Below, piece by piece: positions 35,072 to 43,794 of a stretch of DNA of 64,000 bases (the stretch's first letter is position 1; each line of letters opens with the position of its first letter). Below the pieces are notes generated by a model. That model saw nothing but the letters and a program-made list of their open reading frames with translations. It searched no databases and was not told the DNA's origin. The translations under genes and the position numbers were made by a program. This stretch comes from Longispora fulva (GTDB taxonomy: Bacteria > Actinomycetota > Actinomycetes > Mycobacteriales > Micromonosporaceae): the NCBI RefSeq assembly GCF_015751905.1, contig NZ_JADOUF010000001.1:7006001-7070000 (forward strand), given 5' to 3'.

Positions 35072-37549
35072 GTGGATGACGGGATGCGCAGGGCCCTGCG
35101 GCGGGCCCGGGACGGCCGGACCCTCGACCAGGCCGAGGCGGCGGTGCTGCTCGGCGCACGGGGAGCCGCCCTCGACGAGCTGATCGCGACCGCCGGCGCG
35201 GTGCGCGACGCGGGACTGCTGGAGGCGGGGCGGCCGGGCGTCGTCACGTACTCGAAAAAGGTCTTCATCCCGCTCACGAGGCTCTGCCGCGACCGCTGCC
35301 ACTACTGCACCTTCGCGACCGTCCCGCACCGCCTGGAGTCCCTCTTCCTGGAGAAGGACGAGGTGCTGGCGATCGCCCGGCAGGGCGCGGCGCTGGGGTG
35401 CAAGGAGGCCCTGTTCACGCTGGGCGACCGGCCGGAGGACCGCTGGCCCCAGGCCAGAACGTGGCTCGACGAGCGCGGCTACGACTCCACCCTCGACTAT
35501 GTCCGGGCGTGCGCGATCGCCGTCCTGGAGGAGACCGGTCTCCTGCCGCACCTCAACCCCGGGGTCATGACCTGGGCCGACCTCCAGCGCCTCAAGCCCG
35601 TCGCGCCCAGCATGGGCATGATGCTGGAGACCACGGCGACCCGGCTGTGGTCGGAGCCCGGCGGCCCGCACTACGGCTCCCCGGACAAGGAGCCGGCCCT
35701 GCGGCTGCGGGTGCTGGAGGACGCGGGCCGGGTCGGTGTGCCGTTCACCACGGGCATCCTGATCGGGATCGGCGAGGCCCTGGCCGAGCGGGCCGACTCG
35801 CTGTTCGCGCTCCGCCGGATCAGCCGGGAGTACGGGCACATCCAGGAGGTCATCGTCCAGAACTTCCGCGCCAAGCCCGACACGGCGATGCGTGCGATGC
35901 CGGACGCGGAGCTCGACGAGCTGGCCGCCACGATCGCCGTGGCCCGCCTGGTGCTCGGCCCGACCGCGCGGATCCAGGCCCCGCCGAACCTGGTGGACGG
36001 CGAGTTCGCGCTGCTGCTGCGGGCCGGGATCGACGACTGGGGCGGGGTGTCGCCGCTGACCCCCGACCACGTGAACCCCGAGCGCCCCTGGCCGCACCTG
36101 GACGAGTTGGCGGCCCGGTCGAAGGACGCCGGGTTCACGCTGACGGAGCGGCTGACGATCTATCCGCCGTACCTGTCGGGGAGCTGGCTCGACCCCCGGC
36201 TCGCCGGGCATGTCGCAGCCCTGGCCGACCCGAAGTCCGGGCTGGCCGACCCGGACGCCCTTCCGGTGGGCCGGTCCTGGCAGGAGCCGGACGGCGGCTG
36301 GGAGTCCTCGGGCCGCACGGACCTGCACGCGACCGTGGACACCTCGGGCCGCACGGCCGACCGCCGCACGGACTTCGACGAGATCTACGGCGACTGGGCA
36401 GCCGTCGGCGCCTCGGCCGCGCCCGGCGCCCCCACCGTCCAGGTCGGCGACGTCAGCCGGGCCCTGGCTCTCGCCGCCACCGACCCGGCCGCGCTCCTCG
36501 CCAGGGACGACCTGGCCCTGGCCCTGTTCACCGCCGATGGCCCGGCCCTCGACGAGCTGTGCCGCACCGCCGACGACGTCCGCCGCGACACCGTCGGCGA
36601 CGACGTCACCTACGTGGTCAACCGCAACATCAACTTCTCGAACGTCTGTTACGTCGGCTGCCGGTTCTGCGCCTTCGCCCAGCGTGAGCGCGACGCCGAC
36701 GCGTTCCGGCTGAGCGTCGAGGAGGTCGCGGCCCGCGCCGTCGAGGCGGCGGCCGACGGGGCCACGGAGGTCTGCGTCCAGGGCGGAATCGACCCGAAAC
36801 TGCCGACGACCGTGTACGCCGACATCGTGCGCGCGGTGAAGGCGGCCGTCCCGGGCATGCACGTGCACGCGTTCAGCCCGATGGAGATCGTCACGGGCGC
36901 CTCGAAGGCCGGGGTGCCGGTCGGCGACTGGCTGGCCGGGTTGAAGGACGCCGGGCTGGACTCGATCCCGGGCACGGCGGCGGAGATCCTCGACGACGAG
37001 GTGCGCTGGGTGTTGACGAAGGGCAAGTTGCCGACGTCGGCGTGGGTCGAGGTGGTTTCGTCGGCGCACGCCCTGGGCATCAGGAGTTCGTGCACGATGA
37101 TGTACGGGCACGTCGACCACCCGGGCCACTGGCTCGGGCATTTCCGGGTGCTCGCCGGCATCCAGGACCGCACGGGCGGCTTCACCGAGTTCGTCGCGTT
37201 GCCTTTCGTGCACCAGAACGCGCCGCTCTATCTCGCCGGCATCTCCCGGCCCGGTCCGACGATGCGCGACAACCGCGCCGTGCACGCGATGGCACGCCTA
37301 CTCCTGCACGGCCGGATCGCGAACATCCAGACGTCGTGGGTGAAGCTCGGCGACGCCGGAACAGTGGCCATGTTGAATGGCGGCTGCAACGATCTGGGCG
37401 GCACTCTGATGGAGGAGACCATCAGTCGGATGGCGGGCTCGGCGCACGGCTCGGCCAGGACGGTTGCCCAGTTGAGAGCGGTCGCGGCCCTCGCGGGGCG
37501 CCCGGCGCGGCAACGGACAACTTTTTACGGTTCTCCCGTAACCGCCTGA
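35072..37549 (+). CDS. fbiC: 7,8-didemethyl-8-hydroxy-5-deazariboflavin (FO) synthase
   Basis: Fused CofG-CofH radical SAM enzyme of 825 residues that builds the deazaflavin FO from tyrosine and 5-amino-6-ribitylaminouracil. The CofG half has CRDRCHYC (C72, C76, C79) and the CofH half CYVGCRFC (C526, C530, C533), each binding a 4Fe-4S cluster. The GTG start at 35072 follows a leaderless -10. Unlike in M. tuberculosis, where fbiC lies apart, here it is beside fbiA-fbiB, so most F420 assembly genes are clustered (fbiD is not in the window). Confidence 0.96.
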   Translation: MDDGMRRALRRARDGRTLDQAEAAVLLGARGAALDELIATAGAVRDAGLLEAGRPGVVTYSKKVFIPLTRLCRDRCHYCTFATVPHRLESLFLEKDEVLAIARQGAALGCKEALFTLGDRPEDRWPQARTWLDERGYDSTLDYVRACAIAVLEETGLLPHLNPGVMTWADLQRLKPVAPSMGMMLETTATRLWSEPGGPHYGSPDKEPALRLRVLEDAGRVGVPFTTGILIGIGEALAERADSLFALRRISREYGHIQEVIVQNFRAKPDTAMRAMPDAELDELAATIAVARLVLGPTARIQAPPNLVDGEFALLLRAGIDDWGGVSPLTPDHVNPERPWPHLDELAARSKDAGFTLTERLTIYPPYLSGSWLDPRLAGHVAALADPKSGLADPDALPVGRSWQEPDGGWESSGRTDLHATVDTSGRTADRRTDFDEIYGDWAAVGASAAPGAPTVQVGDVSRALALAATDPAALLARDDLALALFTADGPALDELCRTADDVRRDTVGDDVTYVVNRNINFSNVCYVGCRFCAFAQRERDADAFRLSVEEVAARAVEAAADGATEVCVQGGIDPKLPTTVYADIVRAVKAAVPGMHVHAFSPMEIVTGASKAGVPVGDWLAGLKDAGLDSIPGTAAEILDDEVRWVLTKGKLPTSAWVEVVSSAHALGIRSSCTMMYGHVDHPGHWLGHFRVLAGIQDRTGGFTEFVALPFVHQNAPLYLAGISRPGPTMRDNRAVHAMARLLLHGRIANIQTSWVKLGDAGTVAMLNGGCNDLGGTLMEETISRMAGSAHGSARTVAQLRAVAALAGRPARQRTTFYGSPVTA

Positions 37550-37662
37550 CGACTGTCTCGTTTCTTACTGTGACGCCGGCCAGCCGGCCTGTTCGCCGTG
37601 CCCACTGGTGGTTTGCCCCTTTTCTTGGTACCCCGAAGTTGCGCCTATTTATCAGGTTCGGC

Positions 37663-37692
37663 TTGACGACGCACGCATTACACGCGTGTAAT
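37663..37692 (+). promoter_or_regulatory. whiB promoter with a perfect 16-bp palindrome
   Basis: -35 TTGACG (37663-37668) and -10 TGTAAT (37687-37692) are 18 bp apart. ATTACACGCGTGTAAT (37677-37692) is a perfect palindrome covering the spacer and the -10, so a bound protein would exclude RNA polymerase. The half-sites TTACAC/GTGTAA match BldD-box half-sites TNACNC/GNGTNA but are spaced 2 bp rather than 1. The leader to whiB would be about 118 nt. The rest of the 267-bp gap shows no other feature. Confidence 0.6.
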
Positions 37693-37816
37693 TTCACGGG
37701 GGACACACAATCGTGATGCGGGCCAAGCCTGGCAATTAGGATCAACTACACAAAGACCTTCCGCGTGGGGGGTACGCACCGACCGAAACGTCGGCAGCGA
37801 GGAAGGGGGCACGCTG

Positions 37817-38074
37817 ATGGAGGACCAAGAGGTTGTCGCAGACCTCCTGGGGGACGCACCGGAGTGGCAGGAGCATGCGCTCTGCGCCCAGACCGACCCG
37901 GAGGCGTTCTTTCCAGAAAAGGGTGGCTCGACCAGGGAGGCGAAGCGCATCTGTGGGCGCTGCGAGGTCAAGTCCGACTGCTTGGAGTACGCGTTGTCCA
38001 AGGACGAACGTTTCGGGATCTGGGGGGGTCTGTCGGAACGGGAGCGCCGGAAGCTGAAGCGCCAGGCGGTCTAG
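37817..38074 (+). CDS. whiB: WhiB-family iron-sulfur transcriptional regulator (WhiB2/WhmD type)
   Basis: An 85-residue Wbl protein that binds a 4Fe-4S cluster and works with the primary sigma factor. The four Cys are in ALCAQTDPEAFF and RICGRCEVKSDCLEYAL (Cx2Cx5C). The GIWGG turn and the basic tail RERRKLKRQAV follow. Length, wording and position beside fbiA/fbiC, the zincin-like gene and DUF3499 identify the WhiB2/WhmD/WhiB group, which controls septation and sporulation. RBS GGAAGGGGG precedes ATG 37817. Confidence 0.95.
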   Translation: MEDQEVVADLLGDAPEWQEHALCAQTDPEAFFPEKGGSTREAKRICGRCEVKSDCLEYALSKDERFGIWGGLSERERRKLKRQAV

Positions 38075-38096
38075 TACCCGTTGAAGCTTCTAGATC

Positions 38097-38549
38097 TTAT
38101 GAAAGTTCTTCGGGGTCGATCCCGAGCAGGTTCGCCAACTGCTCGATCACTACGTTGTTGATCAGGTCGGCGAGGTCGTCCCGGTCCACGGCGCGGAACT
38201 CGAGCGGGCGGCGGTAGAGCACGATCCGGGGCGGCACGGCCTGTCGCCCCGGACGGCCCGGCAGGAGGCGGGCCAGCGGCACCTCGCCGTCCTCCAGCAC
38301 GTCGGTGTCGTAGACGTTGAGGTCCGGGGGGACGTCCTCCACGGCGAACTCGACACCGGCCAGCTCGTCGGCCCAGCGTCGTTCGAGGCCCTCGACGGCG
38401 TCAAGGATCAGGTCGTCGAAAATGTCCCGCCGGGTCCGGAACAGCGGGACGGACGCCGGCACGAGCCGACCTCGCAGTCCGCGTCCTCTCCGGTCCCGAT
38501 GGTGCCGGGGTGCGCGGGGTGTCTCGTTACTCGGCGGGGGACTACTCAC
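38097..38549 (-). CDS. Zincin-like (metallopeptidase family) protein without HExxH
   Basis: A 150-residue member of the small zincin-like family that sits next to whiB in many actinobacteria (Rv3259-like by position). RRDIFDDLILDAVEGLERRW, FAVEDVPPDLNVYDTD and PPRIVLYRRPLEFRA are family blocks. The segment where the HExxHxxG zinc motif is expected reads VVIEQLANLLGID, without either His. Catalysis is therefore unlikely. The GTG at 38549 lies 7 nt after TAGTGT (38557-38562, complement); longer starts would run through this promoter. A basic N-terminal tail of about 25 residues precedes the fold. Confidence 0.8.
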   Translation of the reverse strand: MSSPPPSNETPRAPRHHRDRRGRGLRGRLVPASVPLFRTRRDIFDDLILDAVEGLERRWADELAGVEFAVEDVPPDLNVYDTDVLEDGEVPLARLLPGRPGRQAVPPRIVLYRRPLEFRAVDRDDLADLINNVVIEQLANLLGIDPEELS

Positions 38550-38556
38550 GACGCCC

Positions 38557-38562
38557 ACACTA
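38557..38562 (-). promoter_or_regulatory. -10 hexamer of the zincin-like gene
   Basis: TAGTGT on the minus strand, 7 nt before the GTG at 38549; leaderless spacing. Confidence 0.5.
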
Positions 38563-38638
38563 GCCCTCCCGGGGGTCCGCGCGGCCCCCTGCCGGCGTGT
38601 CGTGCGGGTATCGAGATGACGGGAGCCTGAGAGAGGGG

Positions 38639-38644
38639 TACCGT
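38639..38644 (+). promoter_or_regulatory. -10 hexamer of the DUF3499 gene
   Basis: TACCGT, 6 nt before the GTG at 38651; it decides the start, since DUF3499 proteins begin at RSPRLCSRNGC. Confidence 0.5.
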
Positions 38645-38650
38645 GCCGCC

Positions 38651-39016
38651 GTGAGGTCACCACGGCTGTGTTCCCGTAACGGCTGCCGCGTTCAGGCGGT
38701 GGCCACGCTGACCTACGTGTACGCCGATTCGACGGCCGTCGTCGGCCCGCTCGCAGGTGCGGCTGAGCCCCATTCGTACGACCTGTGTGAGCAGCATGCC
38801 CGGAGCCTCACCGCGCCCCGGGGCTGGGACCTGGTCCGGCACGAGGGCGACTTCGATCTGCCGCCGCCCACGCCCGACGACCTCGTGGCGCTGGCCGACG
38901 CGGTGCGCGAGGCCGGCCGCTCCGACCCCACGCCGCCCCGGCCGGACCCGCCGCGGGAGACCGCCGGCCGCGGCGTCGGCAGGCGCGGACACCTGAGAGT
39001 TATCCCGCCGTCCTAG
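38651..39016 (+). CDS. DUF3499 family protein
   Basis: A 121-residue actinobacterial protein. RSPRLCSRNGCRVQAVATLTYVYADSTAVVGPLAG and HSYDLCEQHARSLTAPRGWDLVRHEG are the family core. Cys pairs (CSRNGC and DLCEQH) suggest a small metal-binding site. The C-terminal 30 residues are Pro/Arg-rich and variable. It lies next to whiB and upstream of manB in M. tuberculosis (Rv3258c). Function unknown. Confidence 0.9.
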   Translation: MRSPRLCSRNGCRVQAVATLTYVYADSTAVVGPLAGAAEPHSYDLCEQHARSLTAPRGWDLVRHEGDFDLPPPTPDDLVALADAVREAGRSDPTPPRPDPPRETAGRGVGRRGHLRVIPPS

Positions 39017-39035
39017 AGGCATTCACCTAGGCCAA

Positions 39036-39041
39036 TACACT
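39036..39041 (+). promoter_or_regulatory. -10 hexamer of the 750-residue gene
   Basis: TACACT, 7 nt before the GTG at 39049; leaderless spacing. Confidence 0.45.
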
Positions 39042-39048
39042 AGAGCCC

Positions 39049-41301
39049 GTGGGTAACGGGTGGCTCGACGCTGTTGAGACCTATGTGGCGAATACGGATG
39101 ATCCGAGGCCGCTCCGCGACTGGCTGCACGGCCAGGGGCTGGAGCCGGCCCGGCTCGACAGGCTCCCACAGTGGAGCACGATCGAGGCGGCGGCCGTCGG
39201 CCGGATCGGCGGCGAGCGCCCGACGGAGACGCACGTGGACCGGTGGGTCGCCGACGCGGTGCGCGGCGCTGCCCGGTTCGAGGGCGGCGTGGTCGTCCTC
39301 GCGCTGTACGTGGCCGCCGTCTGCGTGGAGGCCTGGGGCCGCAGCTCGCACTACGACCGGATCGTCGGCGTCATCACGGCGGCCCAGCGCGCCACGGCCG
39401 CCGACGGCGACCCGGTCACCGCAGCGGTGCTCCGCCAGCTCGACTCGCTGCGGCACGAGATCGACGTGGCCCGGGCGCTGGTGTGCACGGCCCCGATGGC
39501 GATGGTGCCGCCGGCCGAGCGGGTCCTGACCGTCGCCCGGCGCGCGGAGGAGGACGCCGCGGAGTTGGCGGAGGTGTGTCCGCCGATCGCGCGGTACCTG
39601 GCCCGGCTCGCCGTCGCGAAGACCGCGTACTACCGGGGCATCGTGGCCGCCGCCCGCGCCGTGGGGGAGTTCGAGGCGACCGGCCGGGCGGCGCTGCCGA
39701 AGGTGCGCCGGGCCATCGACCTGCTCCGGGAGGCCGAGTCGTCCGGGGCGACCGGGGACACGTTCGACACCACCGAGCTGCGGGCGCACCGGCGCAGCCT
39801 GCAACTGCTCGCCGACGCCGTGGACGACGACTGGCTGGTCGTGGAGGCCGGCAAGATCATCTACGTCTACCCGTTCGCGATCCGCGGCGCCCCGGACGCC
39901 CTCGTGGTCCGCGCGGCCCGCCGATACGGGGCCGGCTGGCGGCTCGGCGGCCACCCGGTGCGCTGGATGCGCGACTTCCTGCCGGTCGGCGACACCTGGG
40001 AGGGCGCGACCGAGCGCCGCTACGAGGGCGTGGTCCTCGAACTCCCCGATCTGACGATCACCACGGCCGACGGCCGGCCCCGGGGTCCGTACCGGGTGGA
40101 GCTGCGCTTCTCCCAACTCGGCAACCACTACCTGCGGGTCGAGTCGGCGATGCGCGACGCCAGGGCCGGCAACGTCTACGAGGCCCTGCACCGGGCGGCC
40201 CCCGAGCACGGCATGGAGACCATCTCCGGCAAGGACCACGAGTCGAACCTGGGCGAGCACGTCCGCCAGATCCTCACCGAACTCGGCCAGCGGATCGTGC
40301 ACTCGGTCTCCCACGACCCGCTGCTCCGCGGCCCCCTGGAGGACGCCGGCCGGCCGCTGAGCAGGGTGGAGGTGAAGGCCCGCCCCGACCTGTACCACGT
40401 GGTGCTATCCATCCAGGACGCCGCGCTGGCCGCCGGCCCCGGCCGCGGCGCCCCCCGGCGGCGGGTCAACTCCGTGGAGGAGCTGCGCGGCGCGGTGGGC
40501 TGGCAGATCCTCGGCCACCCGGTGTCGGAGGCGACGTACGCCCTGGCCGAGTGGGCCCGCTACACCCCGGCCGTCCGGAAGAACCCGCTCGCCGGCCTGA
40601 CCCTGGCGCACGAGCACGTGATCGCCACCCTGAACACGACGGTCCTGGTCATGCTGGGCACCCCGAACGTGATGGTCGAGCCGTTGGAGGCGATGGCGGA
40701 GTTCACGGCGTCGCTGGAGGGGCTGATCGGGGCGTGGCGGGAGAAGATCGTGGAGTACCGGCTGCGGCTGGTGGAGAGCATGGACGAGGCCGAACGCGCC
40801 CTGGCCAGCGGCCGGATCACCGGGGTCGGCGACACCCTCGCCCAGCTGCAGAACCAGCAGCTCGTCCTCCAGCGCCTGGTCGCCGAGGCCCAGTCCCTGC
40901 TGATGCACATCTTCGGCCCGACCCTGGTCAGCGCGGAGGTGGAGCGCGACATCCTGGACCGGCTGGCCGAGGCGACCGGGGTGAACCGGCTGCGCGCGGA
41001 CCTGTACGAGCAGCTCGAACAGGCCAGCAGCGGCCGGGCGGAGGCGGTGATCGACGCGTTGGCCCGGCTCCGCGAGCAGCGGGCCAGGGAGAACCAGGCG
41101 CTGCGGGACTCCCGGCAGCGGATCCTGGTGGAGGCGTTCGCGTGGCTGTTCGGCGCGGCGAGCATCAGCGGGGTGATCCAGGTGCTGCACGACGCGGAGT
41201 GGATGTCGGGGGCGCACGCCGTGCGGTGGTCGTTGAGTCTGGTGGCGCTCGGCGGGGTGGGTTGCGCGTGGGCGATGCTGCGGCTGTGGCGCCGGAAGTG
41301 A
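39049..41301 (+). CDS. Unrecognised 750-residue protein with C-terminal membrane hairpin
   Basis: I do not recognise this family. The first 330 residues are mainly helical, and a mixed region with a beta-rich part (RRYEGVVLELPDLTITTADGRPRGPYRVELRF) follows. Residues 470-690 are long amphipathic helices with coiled-coil character (LAQLQNQQLVLQRLVAEAQ, ALARLREQRARENQALRDSRQ). Two helices at the end (ASISGVIQVLHDA and VRWSLSLVALGGVGCAWAMLRLW) close with basic residues. Only the topology recalls CorA-type channels; no GMN motif is present. It is inserted between DUF3499 and manB, which are adjacent in M. tuberculosis. Confidence 0.7.
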   Translation: MGNGWLDAVETYVANTDDPRPLRDWLHGQGLEPARLDRLPQWSTIEAAAVGRIGGERPTETHVDRWVADAVRGAARFEGGVVVLALYVAAVCVEAWGRSSHYDRIVGVITAAQRATAADGDPVTAAVLRQLDSLRHEIDVARALVCTAPMAMVPPAERVLTVARRAEEDAAELAEVCPPIARYLARLAVAKTAYYRGIVAAARAVGEFEATGRAALPKVRRAIDLLREAESSGATGDTFDTTELRAHRRSLQLLADAVDDDWLVVEAGKIIYVYPFAIRGAPDALVVRAARRYGAGWRLGGHPVRWMRDFLPVGDTWEGATERRYEGVVLELPDLTITTADGRPRGPYRVELRFSQLGNHYLRVESAMRDARAGNVYEALHRAAPEHGMETISGKDHESNLGEHVRQILTELGQRIVHSVSHDPLLRGPLEDAGRPLSRVEVKARPDLYHVVLSIQDAALAAGPGRGAPRRRVNSVEELRGAVGWQILGHPVSEATYALAEWARYTPAVRKNPLAGLTLAHEHVIATLNTTVLVMLGTPNVMVEPLEAMAEFTASLEGLIGAWREKIVEYRLRLVESMDEAERALASGRITGVGDTLAQLQNQQLVLQRLVAEAQSLLMHIFGPTLVSAEVERDILDRLAEATGVNRLRADLYEQLEQASSGRAEAVIDALARLREQRARENQALRDSRQRILVEAFAWLFGAASISGVIQVLHDAEWMSGAHAVRWSLSLVALGGVGCAWAMLRLWRRK

Positions 41302-41397
41302 CAACGGGCGGGTGCCGCTGGAGGCCGCGGAGGCGACGACGGTGGCGGCCCGCGCGAACGGGGCGCCGACGCCCGACCGTTCCGCCGGTATGGACGG

Positions 41398-41403
41398 TAA
41401 CAT
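41398..41403 (+). promoter_or_regulatory. -10 hexamer of the GNAT gene
   Basis: TAACAT, 6 nt before the ATG at 41410. Confidence 0.4.
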
Positions 41404-41409
41404 GATCGG

Positions 41410-42060
41410 ATGCGCATTCTCGCCGTTTCCGGCCGGCATCCCCTGCTCGCGGAGTTCCACGCCGAGGTCCTGACCCCGTCGTTCCCGCCGTCGGAGCTGG
41501 GCCCCCTCGACGAACTCGAGGGCGCGCACGTCCGGCTCGCCGTCGACGACGACGGCCGGGTGCTGGGCGGCGCGGTCGGCGACTGGGCCCCGCACCTGCG
41601 GGTCATGCTCCTGGGCTATCTGGCGCTGCGCCCCGGCGTGCGGGGCGGCGGGATCGGTGGCGCGCTGCTCGACGACACCCTGGCGGCGTGGCGGGCCGAG
41701 TGCGACCCGTGCCTGATCCTCGCGGAGGTCGAGGACCCGGAGGCGCACGCCGGCACGGTCGAGGAGCACGGCGACCCGGCCGCCCGACTGCGGTTCTACC
41801 GCAGGCGCGGCGCGCGGGCCCTGGACATCCCCTACTTCCAGCCGGCGCTGAGCCCTGGGACGGGCCGGGTGTCGGGCCTGTTCCTGATGGCGCTGCACGC
41901 GGCGCCGGAGTTCCTGGCTGGCTCCGACGCCGTGCTCGCGGCCCCGGTCCGCTCCTTCATGGAGGGCTACTTCCTGGAGACGGAGGGCGTCATCCCGACC
42001 GACCCGCAGGCCACGGCCCTCTGGGAGGCGCTGTCCGGCGCACACGTCACGCTCCACTGA
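41410..42060 (+). CDS. GNAT family N-acetyltransferase
   Basis: A 216-residue acetyl-CoA-dependent acyltransferase. LGYLALRPGVRGGGIGGALLDDTLAAW is motif A (RGGGIGG, a QRxxGxG variant), and the tail after ARLRFYRRRGARALDIPYFQPAL matches motif B. It may act on a small molecule or protein; the substrate is unknown. It is the second gene of the block inserted between DUF3499 and manB. The stop is overlapped by a short extragenic motif at 42059-42085. Confidence 0.82.
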   Translation: MRILAVSGRHPLLAEFHAEVLTPSFPPSELGPLDELEGAHVRLAVDDDGRVLGGAVGDWAPHLRVMLLGYLALRPGVRGGGIGGALLDDTLAAWRAECDPCLILAEVEDPEAHAGTVEEHGDPAARLRFYRRRGARALDIPYFQPALSPGTGRVSGLFLMALHAAPEFLAGSDAVLAAPVRSFMEGYFLETEGVIPTDPQATALWEALSGAHVTLH

Positions 42061-42085
42061 CGATCAACCCCATCGGACGGCTACG
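42059..42085 (+). repeat. Extragenic motif GACGATCAACCCCATC..GACGG(C/T)TACG, copy A
   Basis: Begins inside the GNAT stop codon. The same 16-nt block followed by GACGG(C/T)TACG occurs on the other strand at 57623-57651, also just past a stop codon. The rest of the 253-bp gap to the aldehyde dehydrogenase shows GC-rich inverted segments but no other recognisable feature. Confidence 0.5.
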
Positions 42086-42301
42086 GAGGTCCCTGCCCCG
42101 CCGCGCGCCGGCCCCGCCCAGCCCAGGTGCGCGGGGCCGTGTCGACGACGCGCGGAAGGCCGCGACCCGCCGGACCGATCACGGACGCGTCCCCGATCGG
42201 TTGGCGTCCGCCTCCTGTCGATCGGGCGACCCGCGATCGGCGGCCCCGGCGGACCGGTCGGGTCCGTGATCCTGGCCCCTCCCCGGGGCGCGCCGGCCGA
42301 C

Positions 42302-42307
42302 TACGGT
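42302..42307 (+). promoter_or_regulatory. -10 hexamer of the aldehyde dehydrogenase gene
   Basis: TACGGT, 6 nt before the GTG at 42314; leaderless spacing. Confidence 0.45.
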
Positions 42308-42313
42308 GGTGGC

Positions 42314-43708
42314 GTGGACGCTTACTGTTTCGTCGCCGGCACCCGGGAGAGCACCACCGAGGTCCTGGAGGTGCACGCCCCCGACGACGGCCGCCTGGTC
42401 GGCGTGGCCGGCGTGCCCGGCCCGGCCCAGGTCGAAAGAGCCGTCAGCGCCGCGGCGGCGGCGGCCGGTGCCTGCGCGGATCTGCCGGCCCACGCCAGGG
42501 CCGCTGCCCTGGACCACGTGTCCCGCCGGCTCGCCGAGCGCGCCGTGGAGATCGCGGCCCTGATCAGCGCCGAGAACGGCAAGCCGGTCAAGTGGGCTGC
42601 GGTCGAGGTCAACCGGGCGGTGTCGACGTTCCGGTGGGCGGCGGAGGAGGCGCGGCGGTTCGGCGGCGAGATGCAGCGCCTGGACACGGATCCGGCGGCG
42701 GCCGGTCGGGCGGCGATCGTGCGCCGGTTCCCGCGCGGGCCGGTGCTGGGCATCGCGCCGTTCAACTTTCCGCTGAACCTCGTCGCGCACAAGGTCGCAC
42801 CGGCGATCGCCGTGGGCGCGCCGATCATCGTCAAGCCGGCCCCGGGCACCCCGCTGACGGCGCTGCTGCTCGGTGAGCTGCTCGCGGAGACGGAGTTGCC
42901 GGCCGGCGCCTGGTCGGTGCTGCCGGTGCCCAACGACCGGATGGCGCCCCTGGTGGCCGATCCCCGGCTGCCCGTCGTGAGCTTCACCGGTTCCGGGCCG
43001 GTGGGCTGGCGGATCGCCGACGCCGTGCCCCGCAAGCACGTCACCCTCGAGCTCGGCGGCAACGCAGCGGCCGTGGTGTGCGCCGACTGGCCGGACCTGG
43101 AGGCCGCCGCGCGGCGGGTCGCCCTGTTCGGCAACTACCAGGCCGGCCAGAGCTGCATCGCCGTCCAGCGGGTCTTCGTCGCAGCCTCCGTCTACCACAC
43201 GTTCGGCGACCACCTGGTCGACGCGGTCGCGGCGCTGGACTTCGACACCGAGGTCGGGCCGGTGATCAACGACGCGGCGGCCGAGCGGATCGAGTCCTGG
43301 ATCGGCTCCTCCGGCGGCCGGGTGCTCGTCGGCGGCGGGCGGGACGGCCGGCGGGTCCAGCCGACCGTCATCGTCGACGCCGACCCGAAGGCCGAGGTGA
43401 ACACCGAGGAAATCTTCGGGCCGGTGCTGGTGCTGTCGTCGTTCGAGACGGTGGAGGAGGCGTTCGCGCTGGTCAACGACTCGCAGTACGGGTTGCAGGC
43501 CGGGGTGTTCACCCGGGATCTGCCCACGGCGTTCGCGGCGCACCGGGCCCTGGCCGTCGGCGGCGTGATCATAGGGGACGTGCCCAGTTTCCGGGCCGAC
43601 CAGATGCCCTACGGCGGGTCGAAGGGGTCCGGCGTGGGCCGGGAGGGGGTGCGCAGCGCGATGGACGACTACACGGAGCAGCGTGTCCTCGTGCTGAACG
43701 CGTTCTGA
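42314..43708 (+). CDS. Aldehyde dehydrogenase family protein
   Basis: NAD(P)-dependent aldehyde dehydrogenase of 464 residues. FNFPLNLVAHKVAPAIAVGAPIIVKPAP is the cofactor region, FTGSGPVGWRIA the glycine motif, and VTLELGGNAAAVV carries the general-base Glu. GQSCIAVQRV carries the catalytic Cys. TEEIFGPVLVLSSFETVEEAF and NDSQYGLQAGVFTRD follow. It is somewhat short and belongs to a semialdehyde/lactaldehyde-like group; substrate unknown. Confidence 0.9.
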   Translation: MDAYCFVAGTRESTTEVLEVHAPDDGRLVGVAGVPGPAQVERAVSAAAAAAGACADLPAHARAAALDHVSRRLAERAVEIAALISAENGKPVKWAAVEVNRAVSTFRWAAEEARRFGGEMQRLDTDPAAAGRAAIVRRFPRGPVLGIAPFNFPLNLVAHKVAPAIAVGAPIIVKPAPGTPLTALLLGELLAETELPAGAWSVLPVPNDRMAPLVADPRLPVVSFTGSGPVGWRIADAVPRKHVTLELGGNAAAVVCADWPDLEAAARRVALFGNYQAGQSCIAVQRVFVAASVYHTFGDHLVDAVAALDFDTEVGPVINDAAAERIESWIGSSGGRVLVGGGRDGRRVQPTVIVDADPKAEVNTEEIFGPVLVLSSFETVEEAFALVNDSQYGLQAGVFTRDLPTAFAAHRALAVGGVIIGDVPSFRADQMPYGGSKGSGVGREGVRSAMDDYTEQRVLVLNAF

Positions 43709-43794
43709 CCGCCCGGGTCTTCGGCGAGAGGGTCATGTGCGTCTCGGGTAGGCTGCCCTTTCGGTACTTTCAGCACCCGTAAGGAGCGCAGCCG

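Noticed and set aside
39049-41301. Assignment of the 750-residue protein to CorA or to caspase/TPR-associated (CATRA) conflict proteins
   Set aside because: Only the helix-hairpin topology fits. No GMN motif, caspase or TPR gene is present, so I left it unassigned.
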